Positions 12,638-24,409 of a DNA stretch of 64,000 nt are shown piece after piece. The notes beneath the pieces were generated by a model. It searched no databases, was not told the DNA's origin, and worked only from the letters and a program-made list of their open reading frames with translations. The DNA is from Corticium candelabrum (Eukaryota; Porifera; Homoscleromorpha; Homosclerophorida; Plakinidae), in NCBI RefSeq assembly GCF_963422355.1, contig NC_085098.1:3398632-3462631 (forward strand), read 5' to 3'. A program made the translations under genes and the position numbers. Positions within the stretch are counted from its first letter, which is position 1. Every line of letters begins with the position of its first letter.

Positions 12638-14559
12638 TGGTTTACTCACTAGACATGTATTGGCAAGAACAGATGAGTAGTTTGTAATTGCATGAATGGT
12701 TGTTGGCCAGTGCATGAGTCCTCTAGTTGCTTGCTACATGCACATCTAATTAGAAAGCTGTCATTTTCGTTGCAAGTCTTGCTTACTGATTCAGTTACGT
12801 TTATGATTAGTATTATGCTTTTCATGCACAGCACATTTTGCTGTGTCTAGACAAATATATCATAATAAAATATTACAATTTGATCTGACCGTGTCCAACT
12901 ATCCTCTCAACATGTTGAACAGATGGGCTGAGTGGAAAACGCGAATCCACGGATCAACGCGATTCCACGTCCAATGTAAATTTGGGCATCTCGGATTTAG
13001 ACTGCCCCGCTACTGTCTTCGCTTTCTGCTACGATTATCTTTCGTTTATTAGCTATTACGCATGTAAACTACAGTTGCACCTTTATAGATATAAGCTTAG
13101 TTAGCAGTAGAGCTTAGTAGCACCGTACCTTATTGTTGTAGCCATTACTAGTTGCTTCATTTTTTCTGTCAGCACTCCAACTCACAAACCGGTGTGCCAG
13201 CGGATTTGTTTCGGCTGATCAAATGCGCAAGCGCAGTAACTAAAAGGTGTGCACTACGCTTGCGCACATGTTGTCCCTCGGATCTCCAGACGCTGTTTTA
13301 TGTTGTCTTCTTCCGCGGATTTGTTCCGGGGCGGGGTAGAATTGCCGACACCTAGAAATTGTTTAGCGCATGCGTGTTACCTGTCACACTTTTATTTTTG
13401 TTCCTTTGGCCATGTTATAGCTTGTACAGGCTTCAGGGGCTTCTTTGTAGTTTACGCAACCTGCAGCTGTGAACTGTCGCGATCGGTGGCTTGTACTCTC
13501 TGATCACTAGATAATTAATTCACTAGATAATTATCTAGTGTGAATAGACGTACGACAGGCTACGACAGTGAAAGGTATGGAATGGGTATCTAGACATGTT
13601 TTGACGCTTTTGAAGAATCAAATGTGTAGACCTATAGTAATAGTTCGGTATTTGTGGTTTACCGCATGCAGTGATGTCGAATAGAAATTCGTTTGTAATC
13701 TTCTACTTGTGTTGTAGGGTATAATATACTGTTGTAGCAGTTAGTTTAAATCTGCATGTGCATAAAATTCCTTGTGTGTACCTTTATGCTGTAATTAATT
13801 AATTAATTGACAATCTAATGCAGTTGAGTAAATGGATATACAATTGTCTAATTAGTTGATTATTTGAAAGTTTATGTGTTATTGTTAAATCTACATACTA
13901 ACCCAGGTTACTGAGGTACATTACTGAACTGAGTGTTTAATTATGTTGGGCATATGTGAGCTGCTGGCATGAGCTGTTTGATGCAATAATGCAGTGGAGT
14001 TGATAGATTTTGAGATAAATATAATTTGGTGTTCTGATGATGATAATAATTGTAATTTTCTTTTTAAATTGGTTATAGTATGGTTGGCTTATTCGTAGTA
14101 TGACATCAATTAAGTTGTTGTGTTCTTTTGGTTTGTCATGTTTAACAACAACAACAACAACAACAATAATAATATAATAATAATAATAATAATAGTTCAA
14201 ACCCCAGTGACAATAGTAAATTATGAAACTTGTCTGTCTTTCTCTCTCATGTTTCTCTAGCTTTATTCATGAGGCTATGACTCGTTTCAGTCGTTGGGGA
14301 GTTTCTGTGGTCTGGTGAACGGTCCGTTGACGATGACGTTCAATGCTTTCCTGGTGGTCGTTGATATCCACTAGGCATGCTATCCACGAGTTTGCGGTCA
14401 CCGTAATGCCTGCAATCTACATTGAATTGGCTAGTCATTGATCGCCGTATGGACTGCACCGAAACATGTACCCCGCTGGGCTCACCTGCCGGGTTGGTGG
14501 GCGCCCAGATGGGGTAAAGACCCCACTTGCCCATTATGGAGGGGCATAGCGACACATTA
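12638..14559. other. Noncoding stretch of the left arm
   Basis: Holds the 3' flank of the surface-protein gene, a short GC-rich block at about 13190-13350 with two GCGGATTTGTT phrases and NRF1-like GCGCATGCG, and an (AAC)n/(AAT)n run at 14146-14194. No gene seen. Confidence 0.5.
13507..13542. repeat. 16-bp palindromic unit, about 2 copies
   Basis: Two units of TCACTAGATAATTAAT type with an 18-bp palindrome ACTAGATAATTATCTAGT. The same site in the right arm has about eight units. Confidence 0.8.
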
Positions 14560-15077
14560 ATAGTACCGGCATCATTCTGATAGGCTTTTGGAGACGGATG
14601 ACATTACTATGATGTGGAATACCACCATCCCCACTGCGAGGAAGATCAAAGCCAATCGTCCAGACATCTGTCTCAGAAATAAGAAGACAAACACTTGTCG
14701 TCTTATTGATATCAGCTGTCCTGCTGATGGCAACATTGGCAAGAAACATGCTGAGAAGTTGGCGAAGTACAGCGACTTGCGAGTGGAGATAAGCCGCATG
14801 TGGCATTGTCGAACACTAGTGGTTCCGGTGGTCTTGGGAGTTTTGGGCACAGTGCACGCAGGTATTGCACGGTGGCTGGACATTATTCCAGGTCATCACA
14901 ACCTGTAGCACTTACAGAAAACAGTGCTTCTGGGATCTACTCGGATCCTTTGTAAAGTCATGTCTTCTTTCTAGACAGCCGTGATGGTCTAAGTACTTCT
15001 GAAGCAGGGTTTGCTTCTGGTACTTGTAATAGACTTTACCAACCAGACTGATCTGGTTGAGTACGACAATAATAATA
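14560..15077 (+). mobile_element. LINE 3' remnant (left arm)
   Basis: A frame at 14588-14908 reads PTARKIKANRPDICLRNKK, then LIDISCPADGNIGKKHAEKL, KYSDLRVEISRMW and VVPVVLGVLGTV. After a stop at 14906-14908 the same frame goes on as HLQKTVLLGSTRIL. This is the C-terminal region downstream of the reverse transcriptase in a group of animal non-LTR retrotransposons (typically RPDIV, IDVAVPGD, EKYHDLKREI, VIPVVVGALG, LQKTALLGTARILRK, from recall). The copy ends in an AATAATAATAA tail at 15066-15077, as for a 5'-truncated LINE. The reverse transcriptase itself is absent. Confidence 0.7.
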
Positions 15078-15950
15078 ACGTTTTGCTTGTTTTCCTGATC
15101 GGTACAAGAGTATTGGATGCATTACGACCGCGTTACCTGCTGTTTTGGCTAGTGCAGGTTCCTGCAAGAAAAATTAAGGGTGTGGTCAAGAAATCACAAG
15201 ACATTTGTTTCGTTCAATATACGTATTGTTTTAGGCAATGGTTACAAGGAGAGTCTATTTGCTTGCTGTAGAAAGTGCATACAGAAGCAAACTGTCGTCT
15301 GTTCATCTTTGCGCATGCCGCAGGGTGTTTACACCTCAAGATCTTGAAAGATCCTGGAAGACCACCGCAGCTGCCAAGATCTTGGTTTGATTTTGTAGTA
15401 TATGTAGACGGTAGAAGGTAGTTTTAGTTTGTATTCTTGTACTGACTTATTTCTAGGTTTTTTGTGATTTAGCTCACTTGGTTGACACAAGTTGTTCCGC
15501 AATTTCGTGCCACATAGAACCCAAGATCTCTGTCAACTTTACTGAAATGTTGGTTGGGCATGTGTGAAGATGTTAATTAATGAAATCTAACTGTATGACA
15601 TGATTTTTTGACTTGTTCTAGTTACTCTTGAGTTAACAGATGCCATCAAGAAATGCTCAAGGTCTAAGAACAGCAAGATATTCCAAGTTCTTACCAAGAG
15701 TGTATACAAGCATTGATTTATACTTTTCAACTGTAACAGCTATGGCCTGTATATTCTACCTATGTGTAGTGAAGACAAATGTATGATGTATAGACTTACA
15801 TGCTGTTGCTCATGTAGATAGTCTGGCATTTTTACTGTTCTAAAAATTTTATAGCACGTATATATTGCAGCTAGATACTACTAGTGAAGTTGTAGCGTTA
15901 AATTATTAATATCAAGTATCCTACCTTTTAAAACTATAACGGTCTGTGGA

Positions 15951-17020
15951 AGTTTGCATGAAGAGTTATTTCTTGTATACACACATTTGCAGAAGTGGTG
16001 GTTAGATATTTGCATAATGATACTCAATTTAATTAATTAAACAATTTTTACCAGCAACAGAAATATTATTGAAACTATGTAGTACTTCTATATATGTTGC
16101 TGGTATAAATTATTGCTTGTGAAGGCTTCGAATTTATTGGCATTTTGCAACCAATTGCAACTAATTATATTAAATAAAGAGATAAATATGAATAATTGAA
16201 ACTATTTCAAAAGATTAACAGTGAGATCAGTGAAGTTTGTATGTGCTGTTTACTCCAGAAAGTGAATGGTTGGAGAAGTAGTGATCAGATGTGCCCATAC
16301 TTATCGGCCAATTACAAATACAAACAGTCGGAGCTGGTATTACAAGAAGATTCAATTCTTTTCAAACTTAATTAATATTTTTGTAGAACAACTGATATCA
16401 TCAATAGAAAACAATTTGAATCAGATCGAAGCACCTTGATTAAGTGCCATCCCTGCCAGCCACTTGAAACATTGTAATTCATTAGCACTTTGCAGCTAAA
16501 GTAATATGCAAATAACTATTATAGATGAAGATATTAATATTAATTATTGAAGCTCTTTCAAAAGATTAACACGGCCAGTAGAAGTTTGTATGTGCAGTTT
16601 ACTCCATAAGCTGCACATTTGTAGAAAGTAGTGATCAGATATGTCCATACTTATAGGTCGATTCCAAATAATCGGAGCTCTAATATTACATGAAGATAAC
16701 ATTCAATTCCTTTCAAACTTAATATGTGTGTAGAAAACTCATATCGTCACTAGAAAAACAATTTTAATAAAGAAGCACATTGATTAAGTGTCATCTCTAT
16801 CAGCCACTTGGATACGTTGTAATTCATTAGCATTTTTCATCTAAAGTGAGATACATATAACTATTATAGATGAATATATTAATATTAACTACTGAAACTG
16901 TTTCAAAAGATTAGCATGGCCAGTAGAAGTTTGTATGTGTAGTTTTGCTTCAGAAACTGCACATTTGCAGAAGTAGTGCATGATCAGATATGCACACGTT
17001 TAATTAACAACTGATTTCAA
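15951..17020. repeat. Tandem repeat, unit about 345 bp, three and a bit copies (left arm)
   Basis: The phrase AGTTTGTATGTGCAGTTTAC (and variants) starts units at 15951, 16234, 16583 and 16928. Each is followed by GCAGAAGTAGTGATCAGATA, by GGCCAGTAG and by TTCAAAAGATTAACA before the next unit. Unit lengths are about 283, 349 and 345 bp. Noncoding. Confidence 0.8.
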
Positions 17021-18654
17021 GAATTGGTGCACTTGTATATATTGCAAGATGATGCCATATTCATTAGTTGTTTTTTATTATTTCATAATTTTTATTATTT
17101 TTATAATTTTATTAATTTTTATGTTTTATTAATTTATAATTTTCATAATTTCATAATTAATTTTCATTATTCATATGTCTTAGATTCAAAAGTTGTTTTA
17201 ATTAAACAACTAGAATTAGATTAGAAAGTACGTATACCAAAATTGAACAGTATACAAACTACCTAAAGATTTCACAATTATGCTGTACTGATCTACACTT
17301 GAAGACAGACCTAAAGAACATTATTATTAAGATTAATAAATTGATATTACTTATTAATTTTTTGGAAATGATTTACATAATAGAAGTTTGCATAAGCAGT
17401 TTTACTTATCAACTACATATTTTCAACCTAATGCCAGTATATGCTTACATATCACGTGACCTTTAGGTGCGCTCATTGGTCCATTGCAGGTGTTTTATCA
17501 GCGATACAACACCTAATTATAAGGTCAACTATAACACTTCACAAGAGCAATCAACGTTAACCCTCTGCTAGTATTCAATTACCTAGTAATTCTACTATAA
17601 ACATATAGCACTTAATTAAAGTTGTACTAGTAGTCTGCAATAATGTTCTGCAATGCTCCAACCAACTGTTTGATGACATACTGTACAACATACGTGTTCG
17701 CGTAGTGTAACCTTTTCATGAATAAGTGGTACGTACCTCTCTTTCTGCTAATACTAGCACGTACATGTGTGAGAATGTGCTGGTGGCAACAAGTTCAGCA
17801 CAGTGTAACTGAAACATTACAATGAAGATTTGCAATAGTTTTGAAATTGTCCAGTTCTAAACAATTTGGTAAATACTGCCTCTTACCAATTTAACATGTA
17901 GCACGCGTTCCTCAACTAAGTACAGACACCGTAGATCTAAATTCTATGTTGCAATGCTTCCAGGAAGTTGAGAGAAAATTCATACAAGCAAGTTGTGTTA
18001 TATGTGTTGTGTTATATGTGCATGTTTAATTCTCTAGATTTAGTAATGGTGGGGATCGATTAGTACCAGCCTAGATACCTTCTACCTCAAATTAAAAATG
18101 CAAACAAATTTACTTGTGAACTTTACACATTTAGGTATAATGAAATGTCGAGTGATCGAATGCCATACAAAGCCAAGAGAAAAACTTGCGGAGTCCAAAC
18201 TGCTTTGTGAATATGTGCATTTAATTACGGTTACATATTTAATAGAAGCAACTAACATTGGTTGAGTTACGGTTACATGCACGCAAACTCAAAATATTGT
18301 CCAAGCAAACTGAGTAAGTAAGTGTACTCGACGGACAAAGAGAAGCTATAATGAAGAGACTCGATCGTGAGGTAATCCTGTTGTGGTCACTTGGGCATCA
18401 TATCACTACAGACAGCTGCAAATGCACCACAGAGGTCATAACTAGAATAGAACAGTCATATTATGACTAGCAGAGTGACTCATTATAAATTCTAATACAT
18501 TAGATCTAGAGTGCTAGTAGATGAGAAATGTTCGAGAGAAAGAGATCGAGAGAGAGAGTTAGGATCGAGTTCTCATGCCAAGAATCAGAGTACGTGCTAT
18601 TAAAGGTAAGTGACTACAGCATGGCAACAAGCAGTTTGTGTACAAAAAATAAAG
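17021..18654. other. AT-rich noncoding stretch of the left arm
   Basis: Contains a very AT-rich run (17060-17170, TTTTTATTA/ATAATTTT), a canonical E-box ATCACGTGACC at about 17452 next to ATTGGTCCATTG, and otherwise nothing recognisable. The small frames here lack coding features. Confidence 0.5.
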
Positions 18655-18659
18655 AATAA

Positions 18660-18855
18660 GCCAATTACCTATATTATATGTTAAATGGTTTATTTGCAGC
18701 ACAGAACAATTCCATTTAGTTGTCTACACTCTAAACAAGATTGTTGTGGGGTCATTACAATTACCCTAGTATATGCTAAATGATTCATTTGCAGCACAGA
18801 ACACTTCCATTTAATTGCCTATACTCTAAACAAGGTTGTTGTGGGTCATGATAAT
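18660..18855. repeat. Direct tandem duplication, unit about 97 bp (left arm)
   Basis: Two adjacent copies, each with TGCAGCACAGAACA, TTCCATTTA, CACTCTAAACAAG (or TACTCTAAACAAG) and TTGTTGTGGG. Present in the right arm as well (about 44945-45140). Confidence 0.75.
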
Positions 18856-19026
18856 AGCTAAGAAAAGACGTCTTCAGCTAGCAAAGAAGAAGTATGTGTC
18901 ACCACTTCTCTAACAATGATGACTATAACTTAATTAGAGCTCATGATATTTCAATTTGACCAGCTATAGCCCTGACTTTGAGCTAAATTCAAGCATTCAG
19001 ATTGTGTACACCTGTCGAAATTCATC

Positions 19027-19572
<546 letters not shown>

Positions 19573-19594
19573 ACACATTAATACGTGTTTTTAG

Positions 19595-20034
19595 ATACAT
19601 CATTACTTGTATGGACTACTACACAAAATGGGCAGAAGCTGCTGCATTGTACACCAAGTCTGCTGTAGAAGTTGCACAATTCCTCACAACTTTGTTTTGC
19701 CGACACGGACTGCCCGTGCTTGTTACGTCAGACCAAGGCAGGGAATTTGTCAATTGCCTCAACCACAAATTATTTGAAACAACAGGAGTCAACCATCTAA
19801 TTTCAACAGCCTACCATCCCCAAACCAACGGCCTGATTGAGAAGTTCAATCAGACGCTACAGAGATCCCTTCTGAAGATGGTTGGAGAGAACCAGGGTGA
19901 CTGGTTCAAGTACTTGGACTCAGTATTGTTTGCATATAATACCAGTAAACAAGCATCATCAAAATATTCGCCATTTTTTCTCCTTTATGGACGAGACGCA
20001 AGACTTCCTGTTGATCTGCTAGCAAAGCCAAAAG
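19595..20034 (+). CDS. Ginger integrase core exon (left copy)
   Basis: Catalytic DDE exon of the transposase. After an acceptor (TGTTTTTAG) it reads YIITCMDYYTKWAEAAAL, then GLPVLVTSDQGREFVN with the second catalytic Asp, STAYHPQTNGLIEKFNQTLQ with the catalytic Glu, and FFLLYGRDARLP near the end. The layout is that of Gypsy-type integrases as captured by Ginger elements. The exon with the first catalytic Asp is seen only in the right arm. The donor is at 20035. The right-arm copy of this exon encodes the same residues. Confidence 0.8.
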
Positions 20035-20826
20035 GTCAGAACTGCGTATGTATGCATGTAGGTATATGACACTAATGACAGAAAAGACATTTGCTACTCT
20101 CACGGACAACAATTGCAGTTGCATCGCTTTTCATAACTATTTGAAAGGTTTTCAGCAAAATTTCTGTAATTCTTTCTGTTTCTCTGTGTATATAATCATG
20201 GACCATGCACGTGCTTGTAACTAAAAACGTATGTGTACCAAAATCTATGTACCTGCAGTATGTATGTCTATGGGGATCTTACTGCAAAACCTCAGCCGAG
20301 TACTTTGAAGACAACACAAGTATATAAGCATTACAACAAGAGAGGAAAAGCGAAAAGCTGTAGTGTAATCAATGAGTGGCAATTACATCTAGCTGTGCTA
20401 TATGTGGTTGCTCTTGTACAGCACAAATTGGTTTATGGAGACACAAAGTCATAATTGAGCTTAGTCGTATTGACTATTGACTAGTACTCATTACATCAGA
20501 TTCACCATGTCTATTGTTCACTCTCATTACTAGAAAGCTTATGGAACATACATACCTGGTAGACTCTGTAATTCTATTTCTGTTCTGATTGTCACACAAG
20601 GCAGAAGCTATAGCAAGATAGCTTCTACCAATAGCAATTCCTACTATAGTTTTAGGAGGACACTAAGACACTTTTCTGGTCACTATTTATATAATATATA
20701 ATCATGCAGTGACTCCAATTAAAAATTTCTTAGTTTCTGCTGTCTATTGCATGTTATGTACCTTTGTTCAGAGTCATTTTGCATTAAGAGTTCTGTGTTT
20801 TATGCCTTGTAGTGTTTTTTCCATAG
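20035..20826 (+). other. Intron-like gap within the Ginger element (left copy)
   Basis: About 790 bp with good splice borders at both ends (AAAG|GTCAGA and TTTTTTCCATAG). No other feature was recognised in it. Confidence 0.5.
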
Positions 20827-21343
20827 CCATACAGACTTTTAGAATGCAAACATGTTTTCTTTGATGCCTTAGAAATCACAAATGATGTCATGACTTTCAC
20901 TGTTACTGATGATGAACTTGAATTGTCTGTACAACAAATGGTCCAATTGCAAAAGATGGTGGACACCAATGTGAAGAAAAACATCTTAGAAGCACAAAAA
21001 CGACAGAAACAGCAGTGTGACGCCAGACATAAAAAAGAAGAATACAAGGTGATTTGTTAATGCAATCCTTCATTCAGAAACGTTATGGTTTAATAAATAA
21101 TGTTGATGTGTGAGCAGGTTGGTGACAATGTTCTACTACAGAACATCAAAAAACTTTCTCGTAAAGAAAGCAAGTATGAGCAGAGTTGGAAAGGCCCATA
21201 TGAGATTGCCGAGAGAGCTGGCAAAGGCAGATATTATATGAGAAAGCAGAATGACAGTGCTATATGTAAAACCCTATACAGTACTACGAGACTTAAACCG
21301 TTCCATCAACGACAGGAATTTAGCCAACCTTCTGTATCATCAG
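20827..21343 (+). CDS. Ginger post-integrase region with GPY/F module (left copy)
   Basis: Two exons. 20827-21048 reads PYRLLECKHVFFDALEITND and a Gln/Lys-rich helix ending QQCDARHKKEEYK. 21118-21343 reads VGDNVLLQNIKK, then YEQSWKGPYEIAERAGKGRY, the GPY/F signature of chromo-gypsy integrases and Ginger transposases, and TTRLKPFHQRQEF. GPY/F modules help integrase multimerise or bind DNA. The two exons are joined by an intron of 69 bp with GT...AG ends. Confidence 0.75.
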
Positions 21344-21799
21344 GTATATCTAATTTTTTGTAGAAAAAGAGCATTATCTCTACTCTACAAAAGGCATGTT
21401 AGTACATTGAAATGTACCATCTCCATGTGTGAAACAAACTAATTAATTAACTGCGATAATAGAACATACTTTCTTCTGACAATGCAGAATATGATAATAT
21501 TGCACACTGTATCACCATAAGCGCTTACATTTGGTAAATTAATAGCAAGATTTTTTGAAACATAAAAAGAAATTTGGTACATGTACTGTGTTTCAGAGAG
21601 TAAATTTACATCAGTGGGTAAAAGATTTTGCTCTCAAAATGAGGAGTCAGCAAAGAAACGAAAAATGAGCAGACTATTCTCATCTGCAAGAATTACTTCT
21701 TCAGTAGGTACGGCAAATAATTTTAAGTTGTAATCTTCCCAGTAAAGTTCAGAACTGAAGTTATCACTTCAACAATTATGTTTACACATACAAAAGATC

Positions 21800-22378
21800 A
21801 TGGAAAATAGAGGTCGACTCGAAAAAAGAATTCGGCTGTCTGGTCTAACATTTAGAGGGCAAATGCCCACCGATGGAAACTGTCTATTTCATGCAGTAGC
21901 AGACCAACTGCAGCGAGTTGATTCCAACAACAAGCTCAGCCACAGTGAACTGCGTGACCTAGCAGTAACTTGTCTTAGAGATCACCAATTTGTTGTAAGT
22001 CATTACCAATGTTCTTCCATCAGTGTTGGGCAGCAGGTATTAATCAAGTTGTTGATGCAGGATTCAGTTGGTCAACCTCTAGACATGGCCAATTTTGTAG
22101 CTGGCAGAGATTGGAAAAGCTACTTAGATAATCTTGCTCAAAACAGGACATGGGGTGATCACCTAGCAGTGATGGCACTAGGAACATCATTATCCCATGA
22201 CATTCGAATAGTTAGCAGTGTATCTGGTACTGATGACCATTTTGACATCATCATCGAACCAAATGGCCACAAAGCACATCATGAGGCACCTCTAATTCTG
22301 GGGCACTATGCTGAGAATCAGTACGAGAGTCTCGGTATTTGTGATGGTACTTGTCTAATGCTGAATTTTGATAGCTAA
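21800..22378 (+). CDS. Ginger OTU-family cysteine protease domain (left copy)
   Basis: 192 residues. Near residue 24 is PTDGNCLFHAVADQLQ, the Asp/Cys half of the OTU catalytic triad, then HSELRDLAVTCLRDHQ, WGDHLAVMALGTSL, and LILGHYAENQYESL at the end, where OTU enzymes have the catalytic His. The right copy has His at this place (AENHYESL) whereas this copy has Gln, so this copy is probably inactive. OTU enzymes remove ubiquitin; in Ginger elements the job is not known, perhaps protecting the transposase from turnover or processing it. The start at 21800 follows a possible acceptor (ACAAAAG). Confidence 0.85.
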   Translation: MENRGRLEKRIRLSGLTFRGQMPTDGNCLFHAVADQLQRVDSNNKLSHSELRDLAVTCLRDHQFVVSHYQCSSISVGQQVLIKLLMQDSVGQPLDMANFVAGRDWKSYLDNLAQNRTWGDHLAVMALGTSLSHDIRIVSSVSGTDDHFDIIIEPNGHKAHHEAPLILGHYAENQYESLGICDGTCLMLNFDS

Positions 22379-22465
22379 CTAAACACTTAAACAAAAATTT
22401 TGTTTTGTTCCAATAGCTGGTGAGAAGATTGTTGGCACATCCAGGTATATTAAATATCACACTAA

Positions 22466-22696
22466 AGGAGCATTCCGGACAACTGCACATCTGATGGCGT
22501 GCAAAAACTGCTTCACTTGGCAGACAAAATTCTTGAAAGAGCCCCCGTCAGTTTTTATGTTTTTAAACGTTCTGAACGTACATCTGCCGGGTTTGCTCTG
22601 AGATAGTGCCCAGATACCCAACTTGGTTAGTTTAAATTTCCTGTTAGTAGAGCGAAGGCGAAGCCAGCAGCTAGCGCATATCTCCGGAATGCTCCT
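22466..22696. mobile_element. TTAA-target MITE inserted in the Ginger element (left arm)
   Basis: Terminal inverted repeats AGGAGCATTCCGGA...TCCGGAATGCTCCT flank about 230 bp. The right-arm copy shows clean TTAA on both sides; here the left one reads CTAA. A TTAA target suggests a piggyBac-like source. Same insertion in both arms, so it came before the duplication. Confidence 0.8.
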
Positions 22697-22741
22697 TTAA
22701 TTAATTAAAGACATCCAAATAACAACATCAATTTTGTTCAG

Positions 22742-23952
22742 TAATTCAAGTGAGAGTACAGAGAAATACACTGCTCTTGGAAAATCAAAATGTAGTGCCA
22801 TCGCAAATGTCACAGACCATACATACTGCAGACAAACTCTCTGTCTGTCTTTGCCCTACACTCCACCAAATGATGTCATAATTGGCGATACAATTATCTC
22901 AATGGAACAGGAACACCATGCCAGTGGTCCAAAGTGGCTGTTTTTGACGAGAGAACAACAAGAGCAGGTAGAACTTTCAAAGATAAGACCAAAATAGCAC
23001 TTCAAATAATTTCTAGGTGGATAAAATCTGGGAAGGCACAGCACCAAACAGTGTTGTTGCCTACGATGATGATGGCCAGGAGTTGAGAGCTGCAGAATTG
23101 TGTAGTCTGTACCCAAACAACTGGGTGAATGATAAAGTAAGATATTAATTCAGTAATTTATGCATGGCTTTGTGTCTATGGTGAGCAACACAACAGAAAT
23201 GGGTGGTGTTGCCAGGTTATCAATGCCTTTCTTCAAAAAATTACAATATCATCATGCCATCAGGTAAAATGATTATTCACTGCAATAATTGAAAAATATT
23301 GAAATAGCTGGTATCGCAGGGATTTCGAGTATTCTCATATAATACTTTTCTCTACATGTCCCTGAGTTTGTGTTGTGATGGCAAGAGATCACTTTGGTGG
23401 AAATGGCATAAAGTAGGCTTTCTGATCTCTGTTGCCATTCCCTTTAATTTTTGTATACATTGACTTTTACATAACACTTTTGTGACAGGACGTCAACATT
23501 TTTCAGTATGACGTTGTTACTATACCAGTTCATCTTCCTGGTCACTGGATAATTGTGGTAAACTTCATTATTTGTACACATGACAGGAAATTCATACACT
23601 TGCTACCTTGTAGGTTCTGGACACCAAGAGAGCTGAAATCAAGTACCTTGATTCATTTCAACCAAACCAAACCAATTATACAGTTGTAGCACGCATTCGG
23701 TATAGCGTTGCAATGAACTTAGATAACCTGTGCTAATTATTGACACAAAACCCTTGTTTGACAGAGAGTTCTTACAATGTGAAGCAGCAAAATGGAAGTT
23801 CAGTGTATCGGGCAAGTGGCCTTGCATAGCCGGATCCTCTCTAAGAGTCAGCATATATAAATTTGTTGCTTTAGGAAGACTTACATTTTCTGTTATGCAT
23901 AGGATTTCCCAATTCAAACCAATAAAGCAGATTGTGGTGTTTTCATATGTAT
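22742..23952 (+). CDS. Ginger ULP1-type (C48) protease region, multi-exon (left copy)
   Basis: A chain of short exons with GT...AG borders: 22742-22967, 23017-23136, 23215-23263, 23489-23557, 23614 to about 23698, and 23765 to 23952. Motifs in order: NNWVNDKVINAFLQ (substrate-entry region), HLPGHWIIVVLDTK with the catalytic His, YLDSF with the catalytic Asp, and QTNKADCGVFICM with Gln and the catalytic Cys. This is the fold of SUMO-specific ULP1/SENP proteases. The region ends at the arm boundary 43 bp after the last donor. An unrelated antisense frame across 23639-23983 is a shadow. Confidence 0.75.
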
Positions 23953-24142
23953 GGTAAGTAGCTCCAATGCCATGAAGATACACCTGTTGTCTGTATTAGT
24001 GCTGCGTATTAGTGCTGCATTATTCACTAGGCATTTTATATAAAAAGCATTAGACAAAAAGCATTATACACAATGCATAATGCACTGAGTATTAGTGCTG
24101 CAGCAATTGTTTTGGCATTGGTAGAACGCCATACGCAATAGG

Positions 24143-24199
24143 TGTGTTCACACTAAGGTTTGCAAACCATGGTGTGTTATGTTTTGATTTGTGTGATAC
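24143..24199. mobile_element. Short end fragment of the TGTGTTCACACT MITE family
   Basis: AGGTGTGTTCACACTAAGGTTTG resembles the outer end of the MITE at 10745-11262. Only the terminal 50 bp or so is present. Confidence 0.4.
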
Positions 24200-24212
24200 T
24201 AGGAAATAGATT

Positions 24213-24409
24213 ACCATACAGTACAAACCTGTGTTCACACTGGACTGGGTTTGATTACCTGGTTTTGTCAACCTAGCACGCTATTGTGATCCGTTGTTTG
24301 AGTAGGAATCTCTAGACATGGCGTCTGACAACAGAGCTAGAATCCTCCGCATGACAAACGACACAACAGTTCGGTACTCTGCGCTAGCACTGCGATAGCG
24401 ACGAAAACC
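24213..24409 (+). mobile_element. MITE fragment cut by insertion of element copy 3
   Basis: Nearly identical to 10745-10940, starting ACAGTACAAACCTGTGTTC and running to GCGACGAAAAC, where copy 3 begins at about 24410. The rest of the MITE was not found on the far side of copy 3. Confidence 0.7.

Noticed and set aside
15951-17020. Possible CRISPR-like array
   Set aside because: Units are about 345 bp and similar over their whole length, without short repeats and unique spacers; a eukaryotic tandem repeat.
17024-17224. 66-codon Phe/Tyr/Asn-rich frame, identical in both arms
   Set aside because: Translation of a TTTATTA/AATTTT-rich run; identity between the arms only reflects the recent duplication.
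23639-23983. 114-codon minus-strand frame, mirrored at 39444-39788
   Set aside because: Antisense shadow of the ULP1 exons; the sense strand has the catalytic motifs and splice sites.
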